64,000 nucleotides of DNA from an uncultured Tenacibaculum sp. (GTDB lineage Bacteria > Bacteroidota > Bacteroidia > Flavobacteriales > Flavobacteriaceae): contig NZ_CANMMT010000004.1 in assembly GCF_947499065.1 (NCBI RefSeq), forward strand, positions 1 through 64,000, given 5' to 3'. The first letter of the stretch is position 1; the number at the start of each line of letters is the position of its first letter. The position numbers and the translations under genes were made by a program. Under the pieces are notes generated by a model. That model searched no databases. It was given only the letters and a program-made list of their open reading frames with translations, and had not been told where the DNA came from. This document shows positions 52,819 through 62,487 of this stretch, piece after piece.

Positions 52819-55596
52819 ATGAACACGTATTCAGATTATCTTAAAGAGATTGAAGAAAGAAAAGGCCAAGGATTACATCCTAAGCCAATTGACGGAAGTG
52901 AATTATTAGAAGATATTATTTCGCAAATTAAAGATGTAAATAATGCACACCGTAAAGAGTCTCTTAACTTTTTTATTTATAATGTATTACCTGGTACTAC
53001 TAGTGCTGCTGGCGTAAAAGCTAAATTTTTAAAAGAGATTATTTTAGGAGAATCTGTAGTGGAAGAAATTTCTATAGAGTTTGCTTTTGAGCAATTATCT
53101 CACATGAAAGGTGGACCATCAATAGCAGTTTTATTAGACTTAGCTTTAGGAAATGATGAAGAGATAGCAAAAGAAGCAGCTAAGGTATTAAAAACTCAAG
53201 TATTCTTATATGAAGCAGATACTGAGCGTTTAGAAGAAGCTATGAAATCTGGAAATGCAATAGCTAAAGAAATTATCGAAAGCTATGCACAAGCTGAGTT
53301 TTTTACAAAGTTACCAGAAATAGATGAAGAAATAGAGGTAGTTACATATGTAGCTGGTATAGGAGATATTTCTACAGATTTATTATCTCCAGGAGCAGAT
53401 GCACATTCAAGATCAGATCGTGAGTTACACGGTCAGTGTATGTTTGAGCATAATAAAGAAATGCAACAAGAAGTATTGGCATTAAAAGAGCAACACCCAG
53501 ATAAGCGTATTATGTTAATCGCTGAAAAAGGAACAATGGGAGTAGGGTCTTCAAGAATGTCAGGAGTAAATAATGTTGCATTATGGACAGGAGTTTCTTC
53601 AAGTCCTTATGTGCCATTTATCAATATAGCACCAGTAATTGCTGGAACTAATGGTATTGCACCAATTTTCTTAACTACTGTAGGTGTAACTGGTGGTATA
53701 GGAATTGATTTAAAAAACTGGGTGAAGAAAAAAGATGAAGAAGGAAACACAGTTTACGATGAAGATGGAGAGCCAGTATTAGAGCAAATGTACTCAGTTG
53801 AAACAGGAACAGTTTTAACAATCAATACAAAAACAAAGAAATTATATAACGGAGATCAGGAATTAAAAGATATCTCAACAGCTTTAACACCACAAAAAAT
53901 GGAGTTTATCAAAGCAGGAGGTTCTTATGCAGTGGTTTTCGGTAAAAAATTACAAACATTTGCTTGTAAAGCTTTAGGAATTGATGTTCCTCAAGTGTAT
54001 GCTGCATCTAAAGAAATCTCAATAGATGGACAAGGGTTAACTGCAGTAGAGAAAATATTTAATAAAAATGCTGTAGGAACAACTCCAGGAAAAACATTAC
54101 ATACAGGATCTAATGTTCGTGTTGAGGTTAATATTGTAGGTTCTCAAGATACTACAGGATTAATGACTTCTCAAGAATTAGAAATGATGGCAGCTACTGT
54201 TATCTCACCAATTGTAGATGCTGGTTACCAATCAGGATGTCATACAGCTTCAGTTTGGGATGACAAATCTAAAGCAAATATTCCTAGATTAATGAAGTTC
54301 ATGAACGACTTTGGGTTAATCACGGCTCGTGACCCTAAAGGAAAGTATCATGCAATGACTGATGTTATTCACAAAGTGTTAAATGATATTGCTGTAGATG
54401 ATTGGGATGTAATTATTGGAGGAGATTCTCACACTCGTATGTCTAAAGGAGTTGCTTTTGGTGCCGATTCAGGAACTGTAGCTTTAGCTTTAGCAACAGG
54501 AGAAGCTACTATGCCAATTCCAGATTCTGTAAAAGTTACTTTCAAAGGAGAGATGAGAAGTTTTATGGATTTCCGTGATGTAGTACATGCGACACAACAA
54601 CAAATGTTAAAGCAATTCGGAGGAGAAAACGTATTCCAAGGAAGAATAATAGAGGTTCATATTGGTACCTTAACTTCAGATCAAGCGTTTACTTTTACTG
54701 ACTGGACTGCGGAAATGAAAGCAAAAGCTTCTATCTGTATTTCAGAAGAAGAAACATTAATAGAATCTTTAGAAATTGCTAGAGAGCGTATCCAAATTAT
54801 GATTGATAAAGGTATGGATAACGAAAAACAGGTTCTTAAAGGTTTAGTTGATAAAGCTAACAAGCGTATCAATGAATTAAAAACAGGAGAAAGACCAGCA
54901 TTAAAGCCAGATGCAAATGCTAAGTATTATGCAGATGTTGTTATTGATTTAGATGAAATTGCTGAACCAATGATTGCAGATCCAGATGTACATAATGAAG
55001 ATCCATCTAAACGTTATACTCACGATACTATTCGTCCGTTATCTTTTTATGAAGGAACAATGCCAGTAGATTTAGGTTTCGTAGGTTCTTGTATGGTACA
55101 CAAAGGAGATATGCAGATTTTAGCACAAATGCTAAAAAATATTGAAGCACAAAAAGGAGAAGTAGAATTTAAAGCTCCTTTAGTAGTAGCTCCACCAACA
55201 TATAATATTGTTGATGAATTAAAAGCAGAAGGTGATTGGGAAGTATTAGCTAAGTATGCTGGATTTGTATTTGACGATGATAACCCTAAAGGAGCAGCAC
55301 GTACTAAATATGAAAACAAATTATATTTAGAGCGTCCAGGATGTAACCTTTGTATGGGGAACCAAGAAAAAGCAGAGCCAGGAGATACTGTAATGGCTAC
55401 ATCAACTCGTTTATTCCAAGGACGTGTTGTAAAAGATACAGCTGAGAAAAAAGGACAATCATTATTATCATCTACACCAGTAGTGGTATTATCAACTATT
55501 TTAGGAAGAACTCCTACTATGGAAGAATATGAAGCAGCAGTAGATGGTATAGTATTAACTAAATTTAAGCCATCACAAAAACAATTAGTAATGTAA
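52819..55596 (+). CDS. acnB: Aconitate hydratase B
   Basis: 925 aa, the AcnB type, with its N-terminal HEAT-like domain (NTYSDYLKEIEERKGQGLHP) and swivel domain before the three catalytic domains. Iron-sulfur ligands are GFVGSCMVHKGD (near 754) and LERPGCNLCMGNQEK (near 840). It interconverts citrate and isocitrate, and 2-methylisocitrate in some bacteria. Mammalian IRP-like regulation is possible, as AcnB apo-enzyme binds mRNA in E. coli. It is followed by the second aconitase gene with its own terminator in between. Confidence 0.95.
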   Translation: MNTYSDYLKEIEERKGQGLHPKPIDGSELLEDIISQIKDVNNAHRKESLNFFIYNVLPGTTSAAGVKAKFLKEIILGESVVEEISIEFAFEQLSHMKGGPSIAVLLDLALGNDEEIAKEAAKVLKTQVFLYEADTERLEEAMKSGNAIAKEIIESYAQAEFFTKLPEIDEEIEVVTYVAGIGDISTDLLSPGADAHSRSDRELHGQCMFEHNKEMQQEVLALKEQHPDKRIMLIAEKGTMGVGSSRMSGVNNVALWTGVSSSPYVPFINIAPVIAGTNGIAPIFLTTVGVTGGIGIDLKNWVKKKDEEGNTVYDEDGEPVLEQMYSVETGTVLTINTKTKKLYNGDQELKDISTALTPQKMEFIKAGGSYAVVFGKKLQTFACKALGIDVPQVYAASKEISIDGQGLTAVEKIFNKNAVGTTPGKTLHTGSNVRVEVNIVGSQDTTGLMTSQELEMMAATVISPIVDAGYQSGCHTASVWDDKSKANIPRLMKFMNDFGLITARDPKGKYHAMTDVIHKVLNDIAVDDWDVIIGGDSHTRMSKGVAFGADSGTVALALATGEATMPIPDSVKVTFKGEMRSFMDFRDVVHATQQQMLKQFGGENVFQGRIIEVHIGTLTSDQAFTFTDWTAEMKAKASICISEEETLIESLEIARERIQIMIDKGMDNEKQVLKGLVDKANKRINELKTGERPALKPDANAKYYADVVIDLDEIAEPMIADPDVHNEDPSKRYTHDTIRPLSFYEGTMPVDLGFVGSCMVHKGDMQILAQMLKNIEAQKGEVEFKAPLVVAPPTYNIVDELKAEGDWEVLAKYAGFVFDDDNPKGAARTKYENKLYLERPGCNLCMGNQEKAEPGDTVMATSTRLFQGRVVKDTAEKKGQSLLSSTPVVVLSTILGRTPTMEEYEAAVDGIVLTKFKPSQKQLVM

Positions 55597-55621
55597 TTTA
55601 TATTGTTTTTTATAATAAAAG

Positions 55622-55655
55622 AAAGTCCGAGTTTAAAGCTCGGACTTTTATTTTT
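55622..55655 (+). terminator. Terminator of acnB
   Basis: Stem AAAGTCCGAG / CTCGGACTTT (55622-55631 with 55639-55648) followed by a T run. Confidence 0.88.
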
Positions 55656-55771
55656 TATACTGTTTTTATCAATTAATCAGATACTTCTATTTGTATTAAT
55701 TATAGTGAAATCAATTCGATTACGTCATTTTTTCCTAACTTTAGACATGTAACAAAAAACTAAACAAACAC

Positions 55772-58039
55772 ATGGCTTTTGATATCGAAATGATTAAAAA
55801 GGTTTATAGTAAGTTTGAAGAGCGAGTTAATGCAGCAAAAAAACTTACAGGTAAACCATTAACACTTGCTGAAAAGATTTTATATACGCATTTATGGGAT
55901 GGAAAAGCAACGACTATTTATAAAAGAGGAGTTGATTATGTAGATTTTGCACCAGATCGTATAGCATGTCAAGATGCAACAGCACAAATGGCCTTATTGC
56001 AGTTTATGCAAGCGGGAAAGAAAAAAGTAGCAGTACCTACTACAGTACATTGCGATCACTTAATTCAGGCAAAAGTAGGGGCTTCAGTAGATTTACAAAC
56101 AGCGTTAAATAATTCAAACGAAGTATTTAATTTTTTAGAATCAGTTTCTAATAAATATGGAATTGGATTTTGGAAACCAGGAGCTGGAATTATTCACCAA
56201 GTAGTACTAGAGAATTATGCTTTCCCAGGGGGAATGATGATTGGTACCGATTCACATACCGTAAATGCTGGAGGGTTAGGAATGGTAGCAATTGGTGTTG
56301 GAGGTGCAGATGCAGTAGATGTTATGGCAGGAATGCCTTGGGAGTTAAAGTTTCCAAAATTAATAGGAGTAAAGTTAACAGGTAAGTTATCAGGTTGGAC
56401 GGCTCCTAAAGATGTAATTTTAAAAGTAGCAGAAATCTTAACAGTAAAGGGAGGAACAGGGGCAATTGTAGAATACTTTGGTCCAGGTGCTACAGCTATG
56501 TCTTGTACAGGTAAGGGAACCATATGTAATATGGGAGCTGAAATAGGAGCAACTACTTCTACTTTTGGTTATGACGATTCTATGGAACGTTATTTACGTG
56601 CTACTGATAGAGATGATGTAGCAGACGCAGCAAATGCAATTAAAGAACATCTTACAGGTGATCCAGAGGTGTATGCAAACCCAGAAAAATATTTTGATCA
56701 GGTAATTGAAATTAATCTATCAGAATTAGGACCTTTATTAAATGGACCATTTACGCCAGATTTATCTACTTCAGTAGGTAAAGAAATGACAGAAAAAGCA
56801 ACAGCTAATGATTGGCCATTGCAAGTAGAATGGGGGTTGATAGGTTCGTGTACAAATTCATCTTATGAAGATTTGTCTAGAGCATCATCTGTAGCACAAC
56901 AAGCTTTGGATAAAGGATTAAAAACCAAGGCAGAATTTGGTATTAACCCAGGGTCAGAACAGGTTCGTTATACGGCTGAGAGAGATGGGATTCTACAAGT
57001 TTTCGAAAATTTAAATGCTAAAATTTTTACCAATGCATGCGGTCCATGTATAGGTCAATGGGGGCGTTATGAAGACCCAAAAAATGCACCTAAAAATTCT
57101 ATAGTACACTCATTTAATAGAAATTTTGCAAAACGTGCCGATGGAAACCCGAATACGCATGCTTTTGTAGCTTCACCAGAATTAACAGCGGCTATTGCAA
57201 TAGCAGGTCGTTTAGATTTTAATCCATTGACTGATAAATTAATCAATGAAAATGGAGAAGAAGTTATGTTAGATGAGCCTACAGGATGGGAATTACCACC
57301 AAAAGGATTTGAAGTAGATGATAACGGTTATTTAGAGCCTATAGAAGATGGAAGTGGGGTAGAAGTTGTGGTTAACCCAAATTCGGAACGTTTAGAGTTA
57401 TTAACGCCATTTACACCTATAGGAGATGAAATTAAAGGCGCAAAATTATTAATCAAAGCTTTTGGAAAATGTACTACAGATCATATTTCTATGGCAGGGC
57501 CTTGGTTACGTTATCGTGGACATTTAGATAATATTTCAAATAACTGTTTAATTGGTGCCGTAAATGCCTATAACAAGCAAACAAACTTTGTAAAAAGTCA
57601 AATTACTGGAGAATATGATGCAGTACCTAAAACACAAAGAGCATATAAGGCAGCAGGAATTAAAACTATAGTTGTTGGTGATCACAATTATGGAGAAGGT
57701 TCTTCACGTGAGCATGCAGCTATGGAGCCTCGTCATTTGGGAGTTGTAGCTGTATTGGTAAAATCATTTGCTAGAATCCATGAAACAAACCTTAAAAAAC
57801 AAGGAATGTTAGGACTAACATTTGCAAACGAATCTGACTATGATTTAATCCAAGAAGATGATACATTTAATTTCTTAGATTTACATGAGTTTGCTCCTGG
57901 TAAACCTTTAACTATAGAAGTGGTACATGCTGATGGTTCTAAAGATACAATTTTAGCAAATCACACTTATAATAAAGGACAAATAGAGTGGTATAAAGAA
58001 GGTTCAGCATTAAACTTAATAAAAAAGCAGAACGCTTAA
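55772..58039 (+). CDS. acnA: Aconitate hydratase, mitochondrial type
   Basis: 755 aa, closely resembling eukaryotic mitochondrial aconitase rather than bacterial Acn[21 protein letters not shown], the Fe-S ligands [13 protein letters not shown] (near 357) and [14 protein letters not shown] (near 420), and [20 protein letters not shown] are all family signatures. It has no signal or transit sequence. Same reaction as AcnB; the 176-nt gap and terminator suggest separate expression. The name acnA is used loosely for this second aconitase. Confidence 0.94.
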   Translation: MAFDIEMIKKVYSKFEERVNAAKKLTGKPLTLAEKILYTHLWDGKATTIYKRGVDYVDFAPDRIACQDATAQMALLQFMQAGKKKVAVPTTVHCDHLIQAKVGASVDLQTALNNSNEVFNFLESVSNKYGIGFWKPGAGIIHQVVLENYAFPGGMMIGTDSHTVNAGGLGMVAIGVGGADAVDVMAGMPWELKFPKLIGVKLTGKLSGWTAPKDVILKVAEILTVKGGTGAIVEYFGPGATAMSCTGKGTICNMGAEIGATTSTFGYDDSMERYLRATDRDDVADAANAIKEHLTGDPEVYANPEKYFDQVIEINLSELGPLLNGPFTPDLSTSVGKEMTEKATANDWPLQVEWGLIGSCTNSSYEDLSRASSVAQQALDKGLKTKAEFGINPGSEQVRYTAERDGILQVFENLNAKIFTNACGPCIGQWGRYEDPKNAPKNSIVHSFNRNFAKRADGNPNTHAFVASPELTAAIAIAGRLDFNPLTDKLINENGEEVMLDEPTGWELPPKGFEVDDNGYLEPIEDGSGVEVVVNPNSERLELLTPFTPIGDEIKGAKLLIKAFGKCTTDHISMAGPWLRYRGHLDNISNNCLIGAVNAYNKQTNFVKSQITGEYDAVPKTQRAYKAAGIKTIVVGDHNYGEGSSREHAAMEPRHLGVVAVLVKSFARIHETNLKKQGMLGLTFANESDYDLIQEDDTFNFLDLHEFAPGKPLTIEVVHADGSKDTILANHTYNKGQIEWYKEGSALNLIKKQNA

Positions 58040-58067
58040 TTTTCTAAAAATCAAATATTTTATATAG

Positions 58068-58099
58068 AAAGTGCAGTTTTTAACTGCACTTTTTTATTT
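58068..58099 (+). terminator. Terminator of acnA
   Basis: Stem AAAGTGCAGTT / AACTGCACTTT (58068-58078 with 58082-58092), T run. Confidence 0.88.
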
Positions 58100-58131
58100 T
58101 TGGGATGAATGATAATTCTTAAACAATACTT

Positions 58132-59505
58132 TTGAAAAAAATTAAAATCCCTCATGCTTTAACTTTACTATTTGTTATCATAATATTGGTTTCTGCATTT
58201 ACGCATATAATTCCAGCAGGAAAATTTGAAAGAGTTTTAGTGGAAGGAAGAAATAGAGTAATACCCAATTCATATGAGATAATTCAGAGTACACCCGTAA
58301 GTTTTTTCGATATTTTTAAAGCAATTCCTTTAGGTTTTAAAACGGCAGTAAATATAATTTTTATTGTTTTGGCAGGGGGAATTATGTTTGGTGTTATGGA
58401 AAAAACGCAGGCTATAGAGAATGCAGCAGGAACTTTAGTGAAGAAGTTAGGGGATGAAAAAAGGTATCTTATCGTATTTTTAATTACTTTTTTTTACGGT
58501 TTTCTTGGAGTTTTTGTAGGGTATGAACATAATATTGCTATGGTACCTCTAGCAGCAGTATTGAGTATAGCTATTGGAGGCGATTTAATTTTAGCAGCTG
58601 GTATTTCAGTGGCAGCAATTACCGTAGGTTTTGGATTATCACCCATAAACCCGTATACGGTAGGAATTGGTCATAAAATAGCAGAACTACCTTTATTCTC
58701 TGGAGCTATATTACGAACTATATTATGTTTACTATCGTTAGGAGCATTAGCATTTTATAATATTCGTTATTTAAAAAAAATAACTGATAACCCAGAAAAA
58801 TCTTTAGGAAAAGGATTGGATGAAAACGGAATAAAATTATCCAAATCTATCTCAGAATATACAATTACTAAAAGTAATTACTTAGTTTTAAGTGTATTTG
58901 TTATTGGTTTAGGAATTATACTTTGGGGTGTATTTAAACACAGTTGGTATTTTACAGAACTTTCAGCAATATTTTTAATGATTGCAATAGGAAGTGGTTT
59001 GGTATCAAGAATGAACCCAACAACTTTTAGCGAAACAGTATTAGAATCAGTAGCAAAAGCAGCTCCAGGTGCTTTTATGGTAGGTTTTGCAACTACAATT
59101 AAAGTGTTAATGGATATGAGTAATATTAGCGATACCATATCTTTTGAAATGGCGAATTTATTACAGGGATTACCTCAGTTTTTTGCTGCGGTTGGTATGT
59201 CAATATCGCAAGGAGTAATTAACTTATTTATTCCTTCTGGTAGTGGACAAGCATTGGCAACACTTCCAGTAATGATTCCTTTAGGAGAAGTATTAGGGTT
59301 AACTAGGCAAACAACCATATTAGCATTTCAAATAGGAGACGGAGTAACCAATTTGGTAAATCCTACTTTGGGCGGACTCATAGCTATGCTAAGTATGTGC
59401 AGAGTTCCTTTAAACAGATGGTTTAAATTTATTTTGCCCTTGGTAATTATAATATTAGTACTTTCATGGACTATTTTAACTATTGCTACTTTTATAAATT
59501 ATTAA
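58132..59505 (+). CDS. YfcC-type (DcuC-like) membrane transporter, TTG start
   Basis: 457 aa with about 12 membrane helices. PAGKFERV near the N terminus, GGIMFGVMEKTQAIENAAGT and FIPSGSGQALATLPVMIPL are typical of the YfcC/C4-dicarboxylate carrier group, whose substrates include amino acids or dicarboxylates. The TTG at 58132 is the only start: in-frame TAA is four codons upstream and no ATG lies before the first helix. It is followed after 1 nt by the ArgE-like deacetylase, so an N-acyl amino acid may be imported and hydrolysed. Confidence 0.87.
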   Translation: MKKIKIPHALTLLFVIIILVSAFTHIIPAGKFERVLVEGRNRVIPNSYEIIQSTPVSFFDIFKAIPLGFKTAVNIIFIVLAGGIMFGVMEKTQAIENAAGTLVKKLGDEKRYLIVFLITFFYGFLGVFVGYEHNIAMVPLAAVLSIAIGGDLILAAGISVAAITVGFGLSPINPYTVGIGHKIAELPLFSGAILRTILCLLSLGALAFYNIRYLKKITDNPEKSLGKGLDENGIKLSKSISEYTITKSNYLVLSVFVIGLGIILWGVFKHSWYFTELSAIFLMIAIGSGLVSRMNPTTFSETVLESVAKAAPGAFMVGFATTIKVLMDMSNISDTISFEMANLLQGLPQFFAAVGMSISQGVINLFIPSGSGQALATLPVMIPLGEVLGLTRQTTILAFQIGDGVTNLVNPTLGGLIAMLSMCRVPLNRWFKFILPLVIIILVLSWTILTIATFINY

Positions 59506-59506
59506 A

Positions 59507-60655
59507 ATGACAGCCAAAGAAATCTTAGCAAAACTTGTGAGTTTTGATGTATTGAGTAAACAAAATAATTTATCTATAGCCAATTGGATTAGCGACTATA
59601 TTAACCAATACGGTGTAGAAACAGTATATGTATACAATGAAGAGAAAACACAAGCTTCGTTACATTGTAGAATAGGACCAGCTGTTGATGGAGGTATTAT
59701 TTTATCAGGACATACCGATGTGGTACCAGTAAAAGGCCAACCATGGAATACCAATCCGTTTGAATTAATAGAAAAAGAAGGTAATTTATATGGAAGAGGA
59801 GCTTGCGATATGAAAGGATATATTGCTTGTTTTTTATCAGTATTACCTCAAATGGTAAAAGCCAACTTATCAATACCAATTTATTTTGCTATTTCTTATG
59901 ATGAAGAAATAGGATGTTTAAGAGCGCCAGAATTAGCAGAACATATAAAATCCTATTATACAGAAAAACCTAAATATGCTATTATAGGAGAGCCCTCAAT
60001 GATGCAACCAATTGTTGGACAAAAAGGAATTTTGTATGTCGAAACAAAAGTAAATGGAAGTCAAGGTCATAGTAGTAGAATAGAGAAGGAAGTAAGTGCT
60101 ATTCATGAAAGTACTAGATTAATTCTTTGGTTAGAAAACAAAATGAAAGAATTATCGCAACAAAGTAGAAATGAATCATTTTTACCTCCACATTCAACAA
60201 TGCATGTGGGGCAAATAAAAGGAGGAATAGCTACCAATGTTGTGGCAGGAAATACTACATTTCAATGGGATGTTCGTTCAATACCAGAAGATAGTATTAT
60301 GGATATTGTAAACGATTATCAGAAGTATTGCAATGAACTTCAGAAAGAAAAAAGAAAACTTTTTCCAGAGTTTAAAATAGAAAATACGTTATTGCATCCT
60401 CCAGTTCCGGGACTTCAAACTAGCGAAGAGGCTTCTATAGTAAAACTTATTGCTGAGGTTACAGGAAATACCAAACCTAGTTATGTTGCCTATGCTACAG
60501 AAGCGGGGCAATTTGCAGAAGCAGGCTTTGAAAGTATTATTTGTGGACCAGGATCCATAGAGCAAGCACATAGAGCCAATGAATTTGTATCTATAGAACA
60601 ATTAAGCCTTGGTGTTCAAATGATTGAAAATATTATAAAAAAGATTAGTCTTTAA
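59507..60655 (+). CDS. argE: Acetylornithine deacetylase-like M20 peptidase
   Basis: 382 aa. The M20 metal site is ILSGHTDVVPVKGQPW (His near 70), GRGACDMKG (Asp near 103), AISYDEEIGCLRA (catalytic Glu near 136), EPSMMQP, and a late His in GSIEQAHRANE. It matches ArgE, which removes acetyl from N-acetylornithine. No other arginine genes are nearby, so another N-acyl amino acid is possible. Coupled to the transporter by a 1-nt gap. Confidence 0.88.
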   Translation: MTAKEILAKLVSFDVLSKQNNLSIANWISDYINQYGVETVYVYNEEKTQASLHCRIGPAVDGGIILSGHTDVVPVKGQPWNTNPFELIEKEGNLYGRGACDMKGYIACFLSVLPQMVKANLSIPIYFAISYDEEIGCLRAPELAEHIKSYYTEKPKYAIIGEPSMMQPIVGQKGILYVETKVNGSQGHSSRIEKEVSAIHESTRLILWLENKMKELSQQSRNESFLPPHSTMHVGQIKGGIATNVVAGNTTFQWDVRSIPEDSIMDIVNDYQKYCNELQKEKRKLFPEFKIENTLLHPPVPGLQTSEEASIVKLIAEVTGNTKPSYVAYATEAGQFAEAGFESIICGPGSIEQAHRANEFVSIEQLSLGVQMIENIIKKISL

Positions 60656-60682
60656 AGCTCTGGATATTACCAGAGTTTTTTT
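60654..60682 (+). terminator. Terminator of the transporter-deacetylase operon
   Basis: Stem CTCTGG / CCAGAG extended by G-U and A-T pairs (60654-60663 with 60670-60679) and T run; the argE stop is in its left arm. Confidence 0.8.
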
Positions 60683-60730
60683 GTAATGAATTTTAATCTT
60701 TTTCGACTTACACAAACAAATGCCTTAACT

Positions 60731-61402
60731 ATGAGAGCTTTGTGGTACTTCGAGGAAGTTAATTTATTTAAAATACTATGCCCGCATAAATATTCGGAGT
60801 ATAAGGCTGGACATGAGTTTAATTCCTACAAAAAAAGCGATTATATTTATTTTGAAGATGATGCAGCAACAAAGTTGTATTTAATTGATGAAGGGAAAGT
60901 AAAAATAGGATACTACACAGAAGAAGGAGAGGAAGTAATCAAAGCAATATTAACCAAAGGAGAACTGTTTGGTGAAAAAGCAATTTTAGGAATTGAAAAA
61001 AGAAATGAGTTTGCACAGTCTATAGATAATCAAACACTTATATGTCCTGTAGCTAAAGATACGATGCACGATTTAATGAGAGACAATGCATCTGTAAGCT
61101 TTAAGATATATAAGTTTATAGGATTGCGAATGAAAAAGCTAGAAAGAAGATTGCAATTACTTTTATTTAAAGATACTAAAACAAGATTATTAGAATTCTT
61201 CAAAGACCTTTGTGAAGATTATGGATATGAATGTCCAGATAATGGAGATCACGTAATAAAACATCCATATAGTCAAAAAGATATAGCCACTTTAATAGGT
61301 ACTTCACGTCAGACATTAAACTCAATTATGAATGAGTTAAAACAAGACAATGTCATAGAATTTAATAGAAAAGAGTTAAGACTTCGAAAAAATATAGCCT
61401 AA
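60731..61402 (+). CDS. Crp-family regulator with altered recognition helix
   Basis: 223 aa from ATG 60731, chosen because ATG 60686 lies 4 nt after the T run of the terminator. The cNMP domain has YIYFEDDAATKLYLIDEGKV and GELFGEKAIL; the long dimer helix (KFIGLRMKKLERRLQLLLFK) leads to the DNA-binding domain with TSRQTLNSIMNELKQDNVIE. E. coli CRP has SRETVGRIL at this place; Glu181 and Arg185 are here Gln and Asn. The stop is followed by a 16-bp palindrome in front of the next gene. Confidence 0.88.
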   Translation: MRALWYFEEVNLFKILCPHKYSEYKAGHEFNSYKKSDYIYFEDDAATKLYLIDEGKVKIGYYTEEGEEVIKAILTKGELFGEKAILGIEKRNEFAQSIDNQTLICPVAKDTMHDLMRDNASVSFKIYKFIGLRMKKLERRLQLLLFKDTKTRLLEFFKDLCEDYGYECPDNGDHVIKHPYSQKDIATLIGTSRQTLNSIMNELKQDNVIEFNRKELRLRKNIA

Positions 61403-61403
61403 G

Positions 61404-61419
61404 TGTCAGCTAGCTGACA
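61404..61419. promoter_or_regulatory. Perfect palindrome TGTCA-N6-TGACA, candidate Crp-family operator
   Basis: TGTCAGCTAGCTGACA is fully symmetrical. It is one base after the crp-like stop and 21 nt before the -7 element at 61441, in a promoter without a TTG box, so it fits an activator site. A terminator role (6-bp stem and T residues) is the main alternative. Confidence 0.5.
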
Positions 61420-61440
61420 TTTTAAAAAAAATGTAGGCTA

Positions 61441-61448
61441 TAACTTTG
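61441..61448 (+). promoter_or_regulatory. -7 promoter element of the 310-aa lipoprotein gene
   Basis: TAACTTTG, an exact TAnnTTTG, 29 nt before the ATG at 61477. No TTG -33 box; the palindrome lies upstream. Confidence 0.65.
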
Positions 61449-61476
61449 TTTTTGTAAAATTTAAAATACAAAAACA

Positions 61477-62409
61477 ATGAGAAAAATAATAATGAGCCTA
61501 GCGGCATTAAGCATCGTAACTTTTACTTCTTGTAGCGACGATAATGATAATGTTGCAACGACAAAAACAGTAACTCAAACGTTTCAAAACTTACCAGATT
61601 TAGGAGCTAATTATGTATATGAAGGATGGCTAATTGTAGGAACTGAAAAAATTTCTACAGGAAGATTTTCTCATACAGAAGGAGCAAGCCATACAAGTGG
61701 TTCAATAGATATTACAAAAGTAAATACAGCTACAGAGTATGTGCTTACTATTGAATCTGCAAATGAAACAGGAGCAGATTTATCTTCACCAAGTGGATGG
61801 ATTTTCTCAAAAGGAGCTTTTACTAACACTACGGCAACACCCTCAACAAATGATGCTTTATATAGTGGGTCAAGTAATTTAGAAACGGCAACTGGACAAG
61901 CTTTCTTAAAAGCACCTTCAGTTGGAACAGTAGGATCAGATGCTAACGGAATTTGGTTTATAGATGCTTTACCTCCAACAACAGGTGGATTTACTAATTT
62001 ACCAACTTTAGGTAACGGATGGATTTATGAAGGATGGGTTGTTGTAAATGACAATTCAGGTAATCCAACACCAGTATCAACAGGAAGATTCTCAGATCCT
62101 AATATGGCAGATATAAGCTTTTTTGGAGCGGCAAATAACAATGAATTTAAAGGACCAAATGGTGTACCACCTTTCCCTGGTGAAGATTATATCGTAGACC
62201 CTAATAATAGATACCCTAATGTGACTTTCCCTATCGATTTAACGAATGCAACAGTAGTTATTTCTATTGAGCCAACAACTAATGATGCACAAGCACCATT
62301 TGGTTTAAAACCTTTTGTTCAAGCTTTAAGTAATCAAGCCGTATCTACTGCGTTTACAGTAGCAAATACATATGCTGGTAAAGCAATTTCTGGTACAGTT
62401 ACTAGATAA
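61477..62409 (+). CDS. Lipoprotein with two related domains (310 aa)
   Basis: Lipobox TFTSC (Cys near 19). Residues 36-160 and 165-310 are similar: FQNLPDLGANYVYEGWLIVG with STGRFSHTEG, and FTNLPTLGNGWIYEGWVVVN with STGRFSDPN. Each domain ends with an extended Ile-rich strand (YVLTIESANETGAD; VVISIEPTTNDAQAP). Anti-sigma-factor-like membrane proteins sometimes show a similar EGW motif, but I cannot assign a family. It is next to the Crp-family gene and may be its target. Confidence 0.78.
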   Translation: MRKIIMSLAALSIVTFTSCSDDNDNVATTKTVTQTFQNLPDLGANYVYEGWLIVGTEKISTGRFSHTEGASHTSGSIDITKVNTATEYVLTIESANETGADLSSPSGWIFSKGAFTNTTATPSTNDALYSGSSNLETATGQAFLKAPSVGTVGSDANGIWFIDALPPTTGGFTNLPTLGNGWIYEGWVVVNDNSGNPTPVSTGRFSDPNMADISFFGAANNNEFKGPNGVPPFPGEDYIVDPNNRYPNVTFPIDLTNATVVISIEPTTNDAQAPFGLKPFVQALSNQAVSTAFTVANTYAGKAISGTVTR

Positions 62410-62460
62410 TTATAAATTTTATATGGATTTTCTAATTTGTTCGGAAATTCAGATATTTGA

Positions 62461-62487
62461 ACCGCCTTATAAAAGGCGGTTTTTTTT
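62461..62487 (+). terminator. Terminator of the lipoprotein gene, abutting the next ATG
   Basis: Stem ACCGCCTT / AAGGCGGT (62461-62468 with 62473-62480) and seven T, ending at 62487; the next coding region begins at 62488. Confidence 0.87.

Noticed and set aside
56170..56385. Plus-strand 71-aa frame inside the second aconitase gene
   Set aside because: It is entirely out of frame within a highly conserved coding region.
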